Origin: Methylophilales bacterium LSUCC0135 | Lineage (GTDB): Bacteria; Pseudomonadota; Gammaproteobacteria; Burkholderiales; Methylophilaceae | Assembly (NCBI GenBank): GCA_001704575.1 | Contig: MCAW01000006.1 | Location: forward strand, 57,634 to 105,035 | Length of the DNA stretch: 47,402 nucleotides | Direction: 5' to 3' | Shown here: positions 1 to 10,908 of the stretch, piece after piece | Layout: each line of letters opens with the position of its first letter | Position numbering within the stretch: position 1 is the stretch's first letter | Program-made: the position numbers and the translations under genes | The notes under the pieces: model-generated | What the model saw: only the letters and a program-made list of their open reading frames with translations | Told to the model about the DNA's origin: nothing | Database searches by the model: none

Positions 1-57
1 TTTTTATTGACTGAACATTTGTTCTGATCAGAAAGATTACAGGGGCATAAATTTTCA

Positions 58-2689
<2,632 letters not shown>

Positions 2690-2691
2690 GG

Positions 2692-3660
2692 TCAGAACAG
2701 TGCCAATGCTCGCAGGCATTGATGCAGATGAGGTTTGCCGGTATCGGGCGGATACGTGGCAGCGGGTAGCCGCAGGCCGTAGGGCTGCTGTCCGGCGTCG
2801 GCATCGATGGCCCAGCGGGCAAGCTGGCGGATGCGTTGCTCGTCGTCGCTGCCAGGCGTCAACGACCATTCGAGCCAGAGTACGCCTTTGCCCGCAGCCG
2901 TAAACTGCTTGGTGAACATGCCCTGCTCGCGCGCCGACGCTTTCCAGTCTATCCGCTTGGGTGAATCACCGGCCTGATAGCTGCGATGACCGGAAAAGTC
3001 ATCATCGCCGCTGCCGCTGTCGGCATGGCCCTGTGCCAGCTGATCGGGAACGGCGGGTAAGGGCAGATGTTTTTCAGCGGGTCGCGGATAAACCAGGCAG
3101 AGCTGTTCGAGATCGACATAGGCCCAGACATGAAAAAGTCCGAGCGGGAATTCCGTATGCAGCTTGATGCGCGGAGCCTTCAGCCAGCCGCGCCGCGTAG
3201 CCGGCAGATGCAGCCTGATCAGGGTCTGGCCGTTCGCTTCGATATCGACGCAGGCGGGCGGATTTTCCGCTGCCGCTGGTTCGAAGTTGGCTGCGATGGC
3301 ATAGCGGGGGAGTTGTCTGCGGTCGACCAGCGCAATTTCAAAGATGGCGTCCTTGCCGGCAAATACGGGATCGATCCGGCTGCTGATCACCTGCAGATGC
3401 GCCAAGTTGCGCCAGGCATGCAACATGGCCATGTTGCCGATGCCGGTGAGCAAAAAGATCAGCGCAAAGCCGAGGCTGAGGTTGTAATTGATGGCGCCCG
3501 CCAGCATCAGCAGCAGCAAAAGCGCAAAAAACCAGCCGGAACGGGTCGGCAATATATAGATGTGGCGTGAACTGAGAATGGCAGGTGCCTGCCCCGCCTG
3601 TGCCGCGCGCAACCATTTGGTCCAGTCCGGGAGTTTGAGCGCAATCGCCATAGGCAGCAT
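2692..3660 (-). CDS. DUF58 domain membrane protein
   Basis: A 322-residue protein with two close N-terminal membrane segments (about residues 43-80, FALLLLLMLAGAINYN and the following hydrophobic stretch), a beta-rich middle and a DUF58 core around SYQAGDSPKRIDWKASAR. DUF58 proteins are usually encoded beside MoxR ATPases and are thought to be their partners or adaptors. The first ATG overlaps the moxR stop by one base (TGATG); a second in-frame ATG three codons later is also possible. The typical VWA metal-site motif is not obvious. It is the central gene of the moxR-DUF58-tgpA unit and differs from the second DUF58 protein of the window (mxaS), which has a clear DxSxS motif. Confidence 0.85.
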   Translation of the reverse strand: MLPMAIALKLPDWTKWLRAAQAGQAPAILSSRHIYILPTRSGWFFALLLLLMLAGAINYNLSLGFALIFLLTGIGNMAMLHAWRNLAHLQVISSRIDPVFAGKDAIFEIALVDRRQLPRYAIAANFEPAAAENPPACVDIEANGQTLIRLHLPATRRGWLKAPRIKLHTEFPLGLFHVWAYVDLEQLCLVYPRPAEKHLPLPAVPDQLAQGHADSGSGDDDFSGHRSYQAGDSPKRIDWKASAREQGMFTKQFTAAGKGVLWLEWSLTPGSDDEQRIRQLARWAIDADAGQQPYGLRLPAATYPPDTGKPHLHQCLRALALF

Positions 3661-4604
3661 CAGGGCACGGCAACGCTTTTGAGCAGCACCTCGACATCGT
3701 CATCGCCGCTGTTTTCATGACCGGTAGCATGCAGGCGATGACCGGCAACGCCCGGCAGTACTGCCTGCACATCTTCCGGCAGGACAAAATCGCGGCCTTC
3801 CATCAGGGCCCAGGCCTGTGCGCATTGTTTCAGCGCGATTCCTGCGCGCGGCGACAGGCCGCCGTTGAAACGTGACGAAGTGCGGCTGAAAGCGAGAATG
3901 GCCTGCAGGTAGTCCAGCAGGGCATCGGATACCGTCACACGGGCGGCTTCGGCTTGCAGTTGCATCAACCCCTGCGCGTCGGTGCATGGCGCGATCTCGG
4001 CTGTGTGCGCCCTGCCGCCGAGATTTTTCAGCAGGTCGCGCTCTGCATCATGGCCTGGGTAGCCAAGCGCGATGCGCATCAGGAATCGATCCAGTTGCGA
4101 TTCCGGCAAGGGGAAGGTGCCGATATGGCGGGCCGGGTTTTGCGTGGCGATGACGAAAAAAGGGCGGGGTAAAGCGCGCGTCAAGCCGTCCGTCGTTACC
4201 TGGCCTTCTTCCATCGCCTCCAGCAAGGCGCTTTGCGTCTTCGGCGTGGCGCGGTTGACTTCGTCCGCCAGCAATACATGGGTGAATACCGGCCCCGGGT
4301 GGAATTCGAAATCGGCCTGATTGCGGTTATAGACCGAGACGCCGAGGATATCGGCCGGTAGCAGATCGCTGGTGAATTGCACGCGGCTGAACTTGAGGCC
4401 GAGCACCTGCGCCAATGTGTGGGCGAGGGTGGTCTTGCCCATGCCGGGCAGGTCTTCGATCAGCAGGTGGCCGCGCGCCAGTATGCAGGCCAGTGCCAGG
4501 CGAATCTGAGGTTGCTTGCCGAGAACAATGCGGCCAGTCGCAGCGATGATGGTGTCTGTGAGTTTGTGCATGGTGGTGATGTGACCGCGCGCAAGCGGAT
4601 TCAT
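3660..4604 (-). CDS. MoxR family AAA+ ATPase
   Basis: A 314-residue cytoplasmic AAA+ ATPase of the MoxR group, chaperone-like enzymes that help assemble or activate partner proteins. Walker A is PGMGKTT (near residue 54), Walker B is VLLADEVNRA, and sensor motifs FVIATQNP and ESQLDRF follow, then the C-terminal lid domain. The ATG at 4604 overlaps the psiE-like stop by four bases and has only a weak AAAGAA upstream. An internal ATG at 4571 (MHKLTDT) is an alternative without a better ribosome binding site. The partners are probably the next two genes (DUF58 and TgpA). The second MoxR protein at 32300 belongs to the mxa cluster and is a separate paralogue. Confidence 0.9.
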   Translation of the reverse strand: MNPLARGHITTMHKLTDTIIAATGRIVLGKQPQIRLALACILARGHLLIEDLPGMGKTTLAHTLAQVLGLKFSRVQFTSDLLPADILGVSVYNRNQADFEFHPGPVFTHVLLADEVNRATPKTQSALLEAMEEGQVTTDGLTRALPRPFFVIATQNPARHIGTFPLPESQLDRFLMRIALGYPGHDAERDLLKNLGGRAHTAEIAPCTDAQGLMQLQAEAARVTVSDALLDYLQAILAFSRTSSRFNGGLSPRAGIALKQCAQAWALMEGRDFVLPEDVQAVLPGVAGHRLHATGHENSGDDDVEVLLKSVAVP

Positions 4605-5080
4605 TTCTTTTCGGTGAATTCTCTGCTCTTCTCGGCAAATTCCCTTCTACCCCAGCGCACCAGCACAAACAGAATGCCGAGCACCAGCGATGCCCCCACC
4701 CACATCACCAGTTCCTCGGTGGTCGGCGTGATTTCCTGTACCGGCATGACGATCAGCTTGCGCAGCACGACGACCATGGCAACCTCGACAAAGGTCTCCA
4801 CTTCCAGTTTGCCATCCTGCAGGTAGCGGATTTCAGCGGTAATCAGGGCCGAGATCGACCACAGCAGCATCAGCGTGCCAAGCGCGTGCAGAAAACCGTG
4901 CACCAGATTGTGCGCGTTGATGGCTTCATGCACTTCGGCAAAAAACAGCCAGGTGAACATGATGACGGCAATCGCCAGCGAGAGGCCGATGATGATATGG
5001 GCAAGACCGTCGAGCAGCCGCATCGCCTTGATGATGAAGTGGCTGATTTTTGTCATTTCTTCGGGCAGATGGTTCGGCAT
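4601..5080 (-). CDS. PsiE family (phosphate-starvation-inducible) membrane protein
   Basis: A 159-residue integral membrane protein with four hydrophobic segments, including IIIGLSLAIAVIMFTWLFF, GTLMLLWSISALI and a last one before a charged tail. The conserved stretch EIRYLQDGKLEVETFVEVAM marks the PsiE family. Family members are induced by phosphate starvation in E. coli but have no assigned activity. It is about 20 residues longer than E. coli PsiE, mostly in the polar tail. It is the first gene of the minus-strand operon and may carry the promoter for moxR, DUF58, tgpA, tadA and DUF3820 in the short gap before the LysR gene. Nothing in that gap looks like a strong Pho box to me. Confidence 0.8.
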   Translation of the reverse strand: MPNHLPEEMTKISHFIIKAMRLLDGLAHIIIGLSLAIAVIMFTWLFFAEVHEAINAHNLVHGFLHALGTLMLLWSISALITAEIRYLQDGKLEVETFVEVAMVVVLRKLIVMPVQEITPTTEELVMWVGASLVLGILFVLVRWGRREFAEKSREFTEKK

Positions 5081-5132
5081 CTTGGATGTTCCTTGTCAAA
5101 TCGGAAGCGGGTTGAATGATTCAATTCTGGCA

Positions 5133-6035
5133 TCACATCAGCAAATCATCCAGTGTCAGTTGCTCCAGTCTTTTCAGCAGCCATTGCTGCGCCTTGCCGC
5201 CGCGACTGCGCCAGGCCAGAAAGCTGGTGGTCTGCGGTTTTGCTTCGGCGACTTCCTTGATGACCAGCAAGCCTTGCCGCGCAAAGGATTCAGCCAGTTT
5301 TTTCGGCAGATAGCCGACTCCGAGCCCGGCAACCTGTGCCATCAGCTTGCTGTGCATGTCCGGCAGGGTCAGCACATCCTGACCGCTGAGGATGCCGGAG
5401 GTGCGCGGCGGCAGATTGCGCGAACTGTCGGCTGCGGAGACCGAGCGATAGCGCCGTATGACGTCGTTGCTGAGCGGATCCGGGAGGTTTGCCAATGGAT
5501 GATGGGGTGCCACGGCGAAGTGAAAATATACGGTATCCAGCGGCTTGGCTACATAGCCCCCGCCGGGTGGTCCTTCGCCGGGGGCACCGATGGAGATGTC
5601 GGCGCGCCCGCTGACCAGCGCATCCCAGCTGCCGCCGAATACTTCACGCATGATGCGGATGCGGGTGCCGAAACCCTGATCATAGAATTCCTGCAACAAG
5701 GGGTAAATGGCTTCGATTCTGAGCAGGTCGTTGAGCGCAATGCCGAGGTCGGTTTCCACGCCGGTGGCGACGCGTTTGACGCGCTGTTCCAGCTCTCCCG
5801 CTGCACGCAGGAGGTGGCGGCCTTCACGCAGCAGTTCTTCGCCGGCTTCGGTCAGCGTGGCACGATGCCCTGCGCGGTTGAACAGTTCGACCTGCAGGCT
5901 GTCTTCCAGGTTACGCACAGCATAGGTGATGGCGGACGGTACCCGATGCAGCGATTCGGCAGCGGCGGCAAAACTGCCCTTGCGCGCAATGGCGTCGATG
6001 ACTTCAAGTGCTTCCAGTGAAATCTTGTTGTTCAT
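5133..6035 (-). CDS. LysR family transcriptional regulator
   Basis: A 300-residue LysR-type regulator. The N-terminal winged helix-turn-helix is seen in SFAAAAESLHRVPSAITYAVRNLE, written here as the segment around residues 20-43, followed by ELFNRAGHRATLTEAGEELL and a periplasmic-binding-protein-like effector domain to the C-terminus. I chose the ATG at 6035 (MNNKISLEAL); the frame extends 23 codons upstream through AT-rich intergenic DNA that does not look coding. It is divergent from the pirin gene with 92 bp between them. It probably controls itself and the pirin-YceI-oxidoreductase group. LysR proteins of this type next to pirin genes occur widely in proteobacteria; the effector is unknown. 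Confidence 0.9.
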   Translation of the reverse strand: MNNKISLEALEVIDAIARKGSFAAAAESLHRVPSAITYAVRNLEDSLQVELFNRAGHRATLTEAGEELLREGRHLLRAAGELEQRVKRVATGVETDLGIALNDLLRIEAIYPLLQEFYDQGFGTRIRIMREVFGGSWDALVSGRADISIGAPGEGPPGGGYVAKPLDTVYFHFAVAPHHPLANLPDPLSNDVIRRYRSVSAADSSRNLPPRTSGILSGQDVLTLPDMHSKLMAQVAGLGVGYLPKKLAESFARQGLLVIKEVAEAKPQTTSFLAWRSRGGKAQQWLLKRLEQLTLDDLLM

Positions 6036-6127
6036 ATTTTTTGAACGATAACTGCAAAATAATTTGCTATCAATCAATTTATTCAATAAATAAAATACAT
6101 TCAATCTTCAATTAAGTTGAATTTAAA
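6036..6127. promoter_or_regulatory. Divergent LysR/pirin control region
   Basis: This 92-bp gap is much richer in A and T than the flanking genes. At 6107-6121 it holds the palindrome TTCAATTAAGTTGAA, whose inner part fits the LysR T-N11-A rule, and two more TTCAAT half sites lie at about 6081 and 6100. The palindrome ends only six bases before the pirin ATG, and no Shine-Dalgarno sequence is visible there. Binding by the adjacent LysR protein is inference. Confidence 0.45.
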
Positions 6128-6832
6128 ATGATGTCATTGAGAAAATCTGCGGAACGCGGTCACGCCAACCACGGCTGGCTGGACAGTTATCACTCGTTCT
6201 CCTTCAATCGCTATTACGACCCTGCGCACATGCAGTATTCGGTGCTGCGCGTGATCAATGAAGACGTGATTGCGCCGGCGGCGGGGTTCGGCATGCACCC
6301 GCACCGCGATATGGAAATCATCACCTACATGCTGAGTGGCGAATTGCGTCATACCGACGACATGGGCAACACGGCCGTCATCCGCGCCGGAGACGTACAG
6401 CGCATGTCGGCCGGAACCGGTGTCATGCACAGCGAAGTGAACGCTTCGGACTCGATGCCAGTCCATCTTCTGCAGATATGGTTATTGCCGGAACGCAAGG
6501 GGATAACCCCGGGTTATGAAGACATGCATTTCCCCAAGGCCGAAAAGCGCAATCAGTGGCGTCTGATCGCTTCGCGCGAACATCGCCCTGACAGCCTGCT
6601 GGTGCATCAGGATGTGACGCTGCAGGCAACGGTGCTGGAACCGGGCAACAAGCTCGATTATGTGCTGGGCGACGGGCGTAGCGCCTACCTGCAAGTGGCA
6701 CGCGGCGAGGTTGTGCTCAACGGCGAGCGTTTGCTTGCGGGTGACGCAGCCAGGCTGGATGTGCCGCAACGGCTGGCGCTGAAGGCCGTGGCAGAAGTCG
6801 AGTTGCTGTTGTTCGATTTGCCGGCCGTCTGA
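6128..6832 (+). CDS. Pirin family protein (quercetinase-like bicupin)
   Basis: A 234-residue bicupin of the pirin/YhhW family. The N-terminal cupin carries the metal-binding pattern GMHPHRDMEIITYMLSGEL and then the HSE of GTGVMHSEVNAS, so the His, His, His, Glu iron ligands are present. Bacterial members can cleave quercetin in vitro and some act as redox-responsive regulators; the native role is unclear. The length matches YhhW (about 231). Translation could start at 6128 or at the next codon, which is also ATG. It is transcribed away from the LysR gene and precedes yceI. Confidence 0.9.
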   Translation: MMSLRKSAERGHANHGWLDSYHSFSFNRYYDPAHMQYSVLRVINEDVIAPAAGFGMHPHRDMEIITYMLSGELRHTDDMGNTAVIRAGDVQRMSAGTGVMHSEVNASDSMPVHLLQIWLLPERKGITPGYEDMHFPKAEKRNQWRLIASREHRPDSLLVHQDVTLQATVLEPGNKLDYVLGDGRSAYLQVARGEVVLNGERLLAGDAARLDVPQRLALKAVAEVELLLFDLPAV

Positions 6833-6900
6833 GCCGGCACCGCAACAGCGCATTCTTGCGAAATTGAACGTTTGACCATTTAAAAAAAGGAGCATCAAAC

Positions 6901-7509
6901 ATGCAAAAAACCACGGGACCGGGCAGGGCAGCAGGATTAAAGGGATTGCTTGCAATGACGGGATTGATGATGTTTTCTCTAACGGGACATGCCGCACAGG
7001 AAACCTATGCCATCGATAACGAGCACAGCTTTGCCAACTGGAGCGTGCGCCATGTCGTTGCCAAAACCACCGGCACTTTCAGCGACGTGCAGGGCAAGGT
7101 GGTGATCGACCGCGAAAATCTGGCCAATTCCAGCGTCGAAGCCAGAATCAACATGTTCAGTATCAGCAGTAATCACGCCAAGCGCGATGCCCATATCGTC
7201 AAGGATGATTACCTCAACGCAGCCAAGTTCGGCGAAATGACCTTCGTCAGTACCAAAGTGGTTGCCAGCAGTGCAACCGAAGGTGAGATCTCCGGCAAGC
7301 TCACTCTGCACGGTGTCACGCGCGAAATGACCTTCCCGTTCAAGGTGCTGGGCTTCGGCACAGATCCCTGGGGCGGCTATCGCGTCGGTCTGGAAGCACA
7401 TACCGCAATCAAGGCTTCGGATTTCGGCTACAAGTGGGGCGTGAAACCCAACGGTGCGGTTGGCGATGAGGTTGAAATCACCCTGCTGATCGAAGGCAAG
7501 CGCCTGTAA
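6901..7509 (+). CDS. YceI family periplasmic lipid-binding protein
   Basis: A 202-residue secreted protein. Residues 1 to about 31 form a signal peptide ending near GHAAQ, followed by a YceI lipocalin-like barrel (YAIDNEHSFANWSVRHV at the start, LTLHGVTREMTFPF and the final ASDFGYKWGVKPNGAVGDEVEI). YceI proteins bind polyisoprenoid chains such as ubiquinone-8 and are linked to stress. A strong AAAGGAG lies ahead of the ATG. It follows the pirin gene by 68 bp and may share its promoter. Confidence 0.93.
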   Translation: MQKTTGPGRAAGLKGLLAMTGLMMFSLTGHAAQETYAIDNEHSFANWSVRHVVAKTTGTFSDVQGKVVIDRENLANSSVEARINMFSISSNHAKRDAHIVKDDYLNAAKFGEMTFVSTKVVASSATEGEISGKLTLHGVTREMTFPFKVLGFGTDPWGGYRVGLEAHTAIKASDFGYKWGVKPNGAVGDEVEITLLIEGKRL

Positions 7510-7550
7510 TCAGCTTGTGCCAACTTCCGTCTAAGTTTTAAAGACTATTA

Positions 7551-7825
7551 AGCCACAGAGCACACAGAGGCCACAGAGAAAACAACCACGCGCGGGGAAC
7601 ATGACAATCAACCTGGTCATTATTGATGGGAAACGAAAATATCACACCCTACGTCATTCCGGAAACCGCGCAGCGGTTATCCGGAATCCAGTATTTTCAA
7701 TGGGTTGCTGGATTCCGGGTTCAGATTTCAGCCGCCCCGGAATGACAACATTTTCGTTTCGGTTCAATAAATCTGCCGAGGTTGTGCATTTGCTTTTCTC
7801 TGTGGCCTCTGTGTGCTCTGTGGCT
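7551..7825. repeat. 275-bp nested palindromic element (MITE/REP-like)
   Basis: The 366-base gap between yceI and the oxidoreductase gene holds no convincing gene. Its core is an inverted repeat: 7551-7582 (AGCCACAGAGCACACAGAGG and on) is the perfect 32-base reverse complement of 7794-7825. Nested inside are GAAACGAAAAT at 7630-7640 against ATTTTCGTTTC at 7750-7760, GTCATTCCGG at 7653-7662 against CCGGAATGAC at 7737-7746, and CCGGAATCCAG at 7681-7691 against CTGGATTCCGG at about 7708-7718. The inner parts are the same GTCATTCC...GGAATCCAG REP-like unit seen at 38608, 38973 and 40459. The 75-codon frame at 7601-7828 lies wholly in the repeats and is rejected. Confidence 0.9.
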
Positions 7826-7875
7826 TGAATTAAAAATTTCCAGATTCAAACAACATTCAAAAGGATTCCAGATTT

Positions 7876-8946
7876 ATGACCAAAGATTTGTTCAGCCCGA
7901 TCAAACTGGGCAGTATTGCTTTGAAAAACCGTATCGTCATGGCGCCGCTGACCCGCAACCGCGCGGGTGAGGGGAATGTGCCGCGCGAATTGAACGTCAA
8001 GTACTATGCGCAGCGCGCATCGGCGGGTCTGATTGTGACGGAAGCAACACCTGTCTCCGAAATGGCGCACGGTTACCCCGCCACCCCCGGGATTCATAGC
8101 GAAGCACAAATTGCCGGCTGGAAGCAGGTGGTCGATGCCGTCCACGCCAAGGGCGGCAAGATTGTCTTGCAACTGTGGCATGTCGGCCGCATTTCACATC
8201 CATCGCTGCTGCCGGGCAATGCCTTGCCGCTGGCGCCTTCGGCAATCAAGCCTGCCGGCAAGGCTTTTACCTATCAGGGTTTGCAGGACTTCGTCACGCC
8301 GCGCGCGCTCGAACTGGCGGAGATTCCCGGCATCATCGAGGAATACGTGCAAGCGACCAGAAATGCCTTGGCGGCAGGCTTTGATGGCGTCGAGATTCAT
8401 GGTGCCAACGGCTACCTGCTCGACCAGTTCATGCGTGACGGCACCAACAAGCGCACCGATCAATATGGCGGCAGTATCGAGAATCGTGCGCGTCTGTTGC
8501 TGGAAGTGACGGAAAAAGTCGTTGCCATCGCCGGTGCCGACAAGGTAGGCGTGCGTATTTCGCCGTTGAATCCGTTCAACGATATTGCCGATTCCAACCC
8601 GCAGGCCTTGTTCAATCATGTGGCCGAGGCCCTGAGCCGGTTTGGCTTGGCCTATCTGCACGTGGTGGAAGGTGGCATGGGCGGCGAAAAGCTGCCGCCG
8701 TTCGATTTCATTGCCTTGCGTGAACGTTTCGATGGCCCTTACATGGCCAATCTCGGCTACACCAAAAGCAGGGCCAATGCGGCGATTGCTGCCGGTAATG
8801 TCGACCTGGTCGCTTTCGGCGTACCGTTTATTGCGAATCCGGACCTGGTCGAGCGTTTTGCCAAGGATGCGCCCCTTAATCAGGCTGACCCCAAGAGCTT
8901 CTACGGCGGCACTGAAAAAGGCTACACTGACTATCCGACCCTGTAA
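7876..8946 (+). CDS. Old yellow enzyme family alkene reductase (NemA-like)
   Basis: A 356-residue FMN-dependent TIM-barrel oxidoreductase of the classical old yellow enzyme group, which reduces electrophilic alkenes, nitrate esters or N-ethylmaleimide with NAD(P)H. It opens with LFSPIKLGSIALKNRIVMAPLTRNR. The substrate-binding His/Asn pair is in EIHGANGYLLDQF, and RTDQYGGSIENRARL and the C-terminal GYTDYPTL are typical of NemA-like enzymes. The gene follows the palindromic element with AAAGGATT upstream. The nitroreductase starts ten bases after its stop, so the two form an operon. Detoxification of reactive electrophiles is the likely role. Confidence 0.9.
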   Translation: MTKDLFSPIKLGSIALKNRIVMAPLTRNRAGEGNVPRELNVKYYAQRASAGLIVTEATPVSEMAHGYPATPGIHSEAQIAGWKQVVDAVHAKGGKIVLQLWHVGRISHPSLLPGNALPLAPSAIKPAGKAFTYQGLQDFVTPRALELAEIPGIIEEYVQATRNALAAGFDGVEIHGANGYLLDQFMRDGTNKRTDQYGGSIENRARLLLEVTEKVVAIAGADKVGVRISPLNPFNDIADSNPQALFNHVAEALSRFGLAYLHVVEGGMGGEKLPPFDFIALRERFDGPYMANLGYTKSRANAAIAAGNVDLVAFGVPFIANPDLVERFAKDAPLNQADPKSFYGGTEKGYTDYPTL

Positions 8947-8955
8947 GGAGCTCCC

Positions 8956-9555
8956 ATGCACAAACCTGCCATTACCCAGGTACCGATCGATGCCACGATT
9001 GCCAACCGCTGGAGCGGCCGCGCTTATGATGCGGCCAGAGCTGTCCAGCGCGATGACGTTATCGCACTGCTGGAGGCGGCTCGCTGGGCGCCATCCTGCT
9101 ACGGCGATCAGCCCTGGCGCTTCATGATCTGGAACCGGCATGAAGATGCGGCGGGATGGCAGCGCGCGTTTGATAGTTTGTCGCCGGGCAATCAGGCCTG
9201 GGTCAAGGATGCGCCGCTGCTGGTGCTGGTCGCTGCCGACAGTCTGTTCAAGCATAACGGCCAGCCCAACCGCTGGAGCCAGTATGACACCGGTGCTGCC
9301 GCGCTCAATCTTTGCCTGCAAGCCGCCAGCGCCGGCATGATGGCACACCAGATGGGCGGTTTTGATGCAGACAGGCTGCGTACGGCGTTTGATATACCGC
9401 AGCAATTCAGCCTGATGGCGATGGTGTCAGTCGGCTATCCGGCGGAAATCAGTACGCTCTCGGGCGAGGTGCTGGAACGCGAAACAGCGCCCAGAACGCG
9501 CCGTCCGCTAGGCGAGCTGTTTTTCAGCGGCGCCTGGGGCAAGCCGGTGGTGTAG
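8956..9555 (+). CDS. Nitroreductase family protein
   Basis: A 199-residue FMN-binding nitroreductase-fold protein. The typical N-terminal motif RWSGRAYD and the phosphate-binding WAPSCYGDQPWRF are present, as are QYDTGAAALNLCLQAAS and the C-terminal RRPLGELFF. Members reduce nitro groups or other small oxidised substrates using NAD(P)H, usually as dimers. A good AAGGAG precedes the ATG. It is in an operon with the upstream old yellow enzyme, consistent with a joint role in handling oxidised or electrophilic compounds. Confidence 0.92.
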   Translation: MHKPAITQVPIDATIANRWSGRAYDAARAVQRDDVIALLEAARWAPSCYGDQPWRFMIWNRHEDAAGWQRAFDSLSPGNQAWVKDAPLLVLVAADSLFKHNGQPNRWSQYDTGAAALNLCLQAASAGMMAHQMGGFDADRLRTAFDIPQQFSLMAMVSVGYPAEISTLSGEVLERETAPRTRRPLGELFFSGAWGKPVV

Positions 9556-9573
9556 AAATCCGGCTTTCTGATC

Positions 9574-9900
9574 ATGCTGAAAACTGCAGGTTTGTTCTTT
9601 CTGACGGCAGTCGCTGAAGTCGTCGGCTGCTACTTGCCCTATTTATGGCTGAAGGAAGGCAAATCGGCCTGGCTGCTGGTGCCGGCAGCCATCTCGCTGG
9701 CGCTCTTCGCCTGGTTGCTGAGTTTGCACCCGACGGCTGCCGGGCGGGTGTATGCAGCTTATGGCGGCGTTTATGTCATGGTGGCGATTTTCTGGCTATG
9801 GGGCGTGGATGGCGTGCGGCCTACGACCTGGGATATTGTCGGCTCACTGGTTGCAGTCAGCGGCATGGCCATCATCATGATCGGCGCCAGACAGGGATAA
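9574..9900 (+). CDS. YnfA family (UPF0060) small membrane protein
   Basis: A 108-residue protein with four hydrophobic helices, opening [20 protein letters not shown] and ending [10 protein letters not shown]. Length and the [10 protein letters not shown] and AAYGGVYV motifs identify the YnfA/UPF0060 family, related to small multidrug resistance transporters. It probably sits in the inner membrane as a dimer; the substrate is not known. It begins 18 bp after the nitroreductase stop and so may be the third gene of that operon. Confidence 0.93.
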   Translation: MLKTAGLFFLTAVAEVVGCYLPYLWLKEGKSAWLLVPAAISLALFAWLLSLHPTAAGRVYAAYGGVYVMVAIFWLWGVDGVRPTTWDIVGSLVAVSGMAIIMIGARQG

Positions 9901-9971
9901 TCAGGCGGCATTATGGCGATGCAGTTGCATCTGCTAGAATGCCGCTTTCACAGCTTACTGAGAGATTTGTC

Positions 9972-10346
9972 ATGGCGGTTCTGCAACTTACCAAGGAAAA
10001 CTTCAAAGATACCATCGTCAACAATCCGTTCGTGATCGTCGATTTCTGGGCGCCCTGGTGCGAACCCTGCGTGGCGTTCACGCCGGTGTTTGAAGCGGCA
10101 GCCGAAAAAAACCCGGACATCGTATTCGGCATGGTGAATACCGAAGCCGATCCGGAAATCAGCGAATATTTCGAAATCAAACAGATTCCCGGCATTCTGT
10201 TTGTGCGCGATCAGGCCGCGATTCATGCCCAGGTCGGCGAGATCGGTGCGCCGGCGCTGGACAAGATCATCGAGTGGGCCCGTACCAAGGACATGACGGT
10301 GGTACATGAGCATTACGCACAAGAGGCTGCCAAAGCAAACAAATAA
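9972..10346 (+). CDS. Thioredoxin family protein
   Basis: A 124-residue thioredoxin-fold protein with the active site WAPWCEPC near residues 28-35 and the cis-proline region QIPGILFVRD. It has an extra C-terminal helix of about 15 residues (VVHEHYAQEAAKANK) compared with classical thioredoxin. The CEPC active site differs from the usual CGPC, so its redox potential may differ. No signal peptide is seen, so it is cytoplasmic. I chose the ATG at 9972 (MAVLQLTKENF), since the 109 codons upstream in this frame overlap ynfA. A clear terminator follows. Confidence 0.88.
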   Translation: MAVLQLTKENFKDTIVNNPFVIVDFWAPWCEPCVAFTPVFEAAAEKNPDIVFGMVNTEADPEISEYFEIKQIPGILFVRDQAAIHAQVGEIGAPALDKIIEWARTKDMTVVHEHYAQEAAKANK

Positions 10347-10363
10347 GCGCTACGCAGGCACAG

Positions 10364-10403
10364 AAAAAAGGGCAATCCCGGCCGGGGTTGCCCTTTTGCT
10401 TTT
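10364..10403 (+). terminator. Rho-independent terminator after the thioredoxin gene
   Basis: AAAAGGGCAA and TTGCCCTTTT form a ten-base stem closing over a GC-rich inner stem (CCCCGGCC-like), followed by GCTTTTTC. The A run on the left means it could also work for the converging minus-strand protease gene, whose stop is at 10432. Confidence 0.85.
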
Positions 10404-10431
10404 TCAAGCTACCGGCCGCAGGGCCGTCGTC

Positions 10432-10908
10432 TTATTCCTCGATCTGGCGTATGGTCATGCTGCCCTTGTACAGTCTGACATCCATGCGTCCGAGGAAGGA
10501 CATGCCGAGCAGCACGTCGCCGCCCAGGCCGGGGGCGATCATGGCGGAAACATCGCGCGCTTCGATACCGCCTATCCTGATGGAGTCGATGCGGGTTGCG
10601 TAAGCCACGGTATCGCCGTTGGCGGTGCGGGTACGGATCGCCGCGCGGCTTTGCAACCCGAGCTTGTCGGCCAAATGCTGTGATACGGCGACGCCGGTGG
10701 CGCCGGTATCGACCAGCACGTTGGTTTTTCTGCCGTTGATCAGCGCTTCTGCGCGGTAATGTCCGTCAAGACCGCGCTCCAGCACCACCACCCGCGCTTC
10801 GCCGAGCAACTCGGCCTTGTTGGGGTTGAGCGCCGCTTCCGCCAGGTAATAGATCAGACCGGCCAGCGCCACCCAGATCAGCCCGAGTATCAGTCTTTGC
10901 ATGGACAT
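10432..10908 (-). CDS. Retropepsin-like aspartic protease (TIGR02281 type, clan AA)
   Basis: A 158-residue protein with one N-terminal membrane anchor (residues about 5-25) and a single retropepsin-like domain. The catalytic motif VDTGATGVAVS gives Asp67, and the flap and second-half motifs GGDVLLGMSFLGR follow. Such TIGR02281 proteins are expected to dimerise to make a full active site and probably face the periplasm. The physiological substrate is unknown. The ATG overlaps the stop of the phosphomannomutase gene by one base, so the two are co-transcribed. Confidence 0.87.
   Translation of the reverse strand: MSMQRLILGLIWVALAGLIYYLAEAALNPNKAELLGEARVVVLERGLDGHYRAEALINGRKTNVLVDTGATGVAVSQHLADKLGLQSRAAIRTRTANGDTVAYATRIDSIRIGGIEARDVSAMIAPGLGGDVLLGMSFLGRMDVRLYKGSMTIRQIEE

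Noticed and set aside
7601-7828. A 75-codon gene in the yceI-oxidoreductase gap
   Set aside because: Its whole sequence is made of repeat arms; no ribosome binding site or domain.
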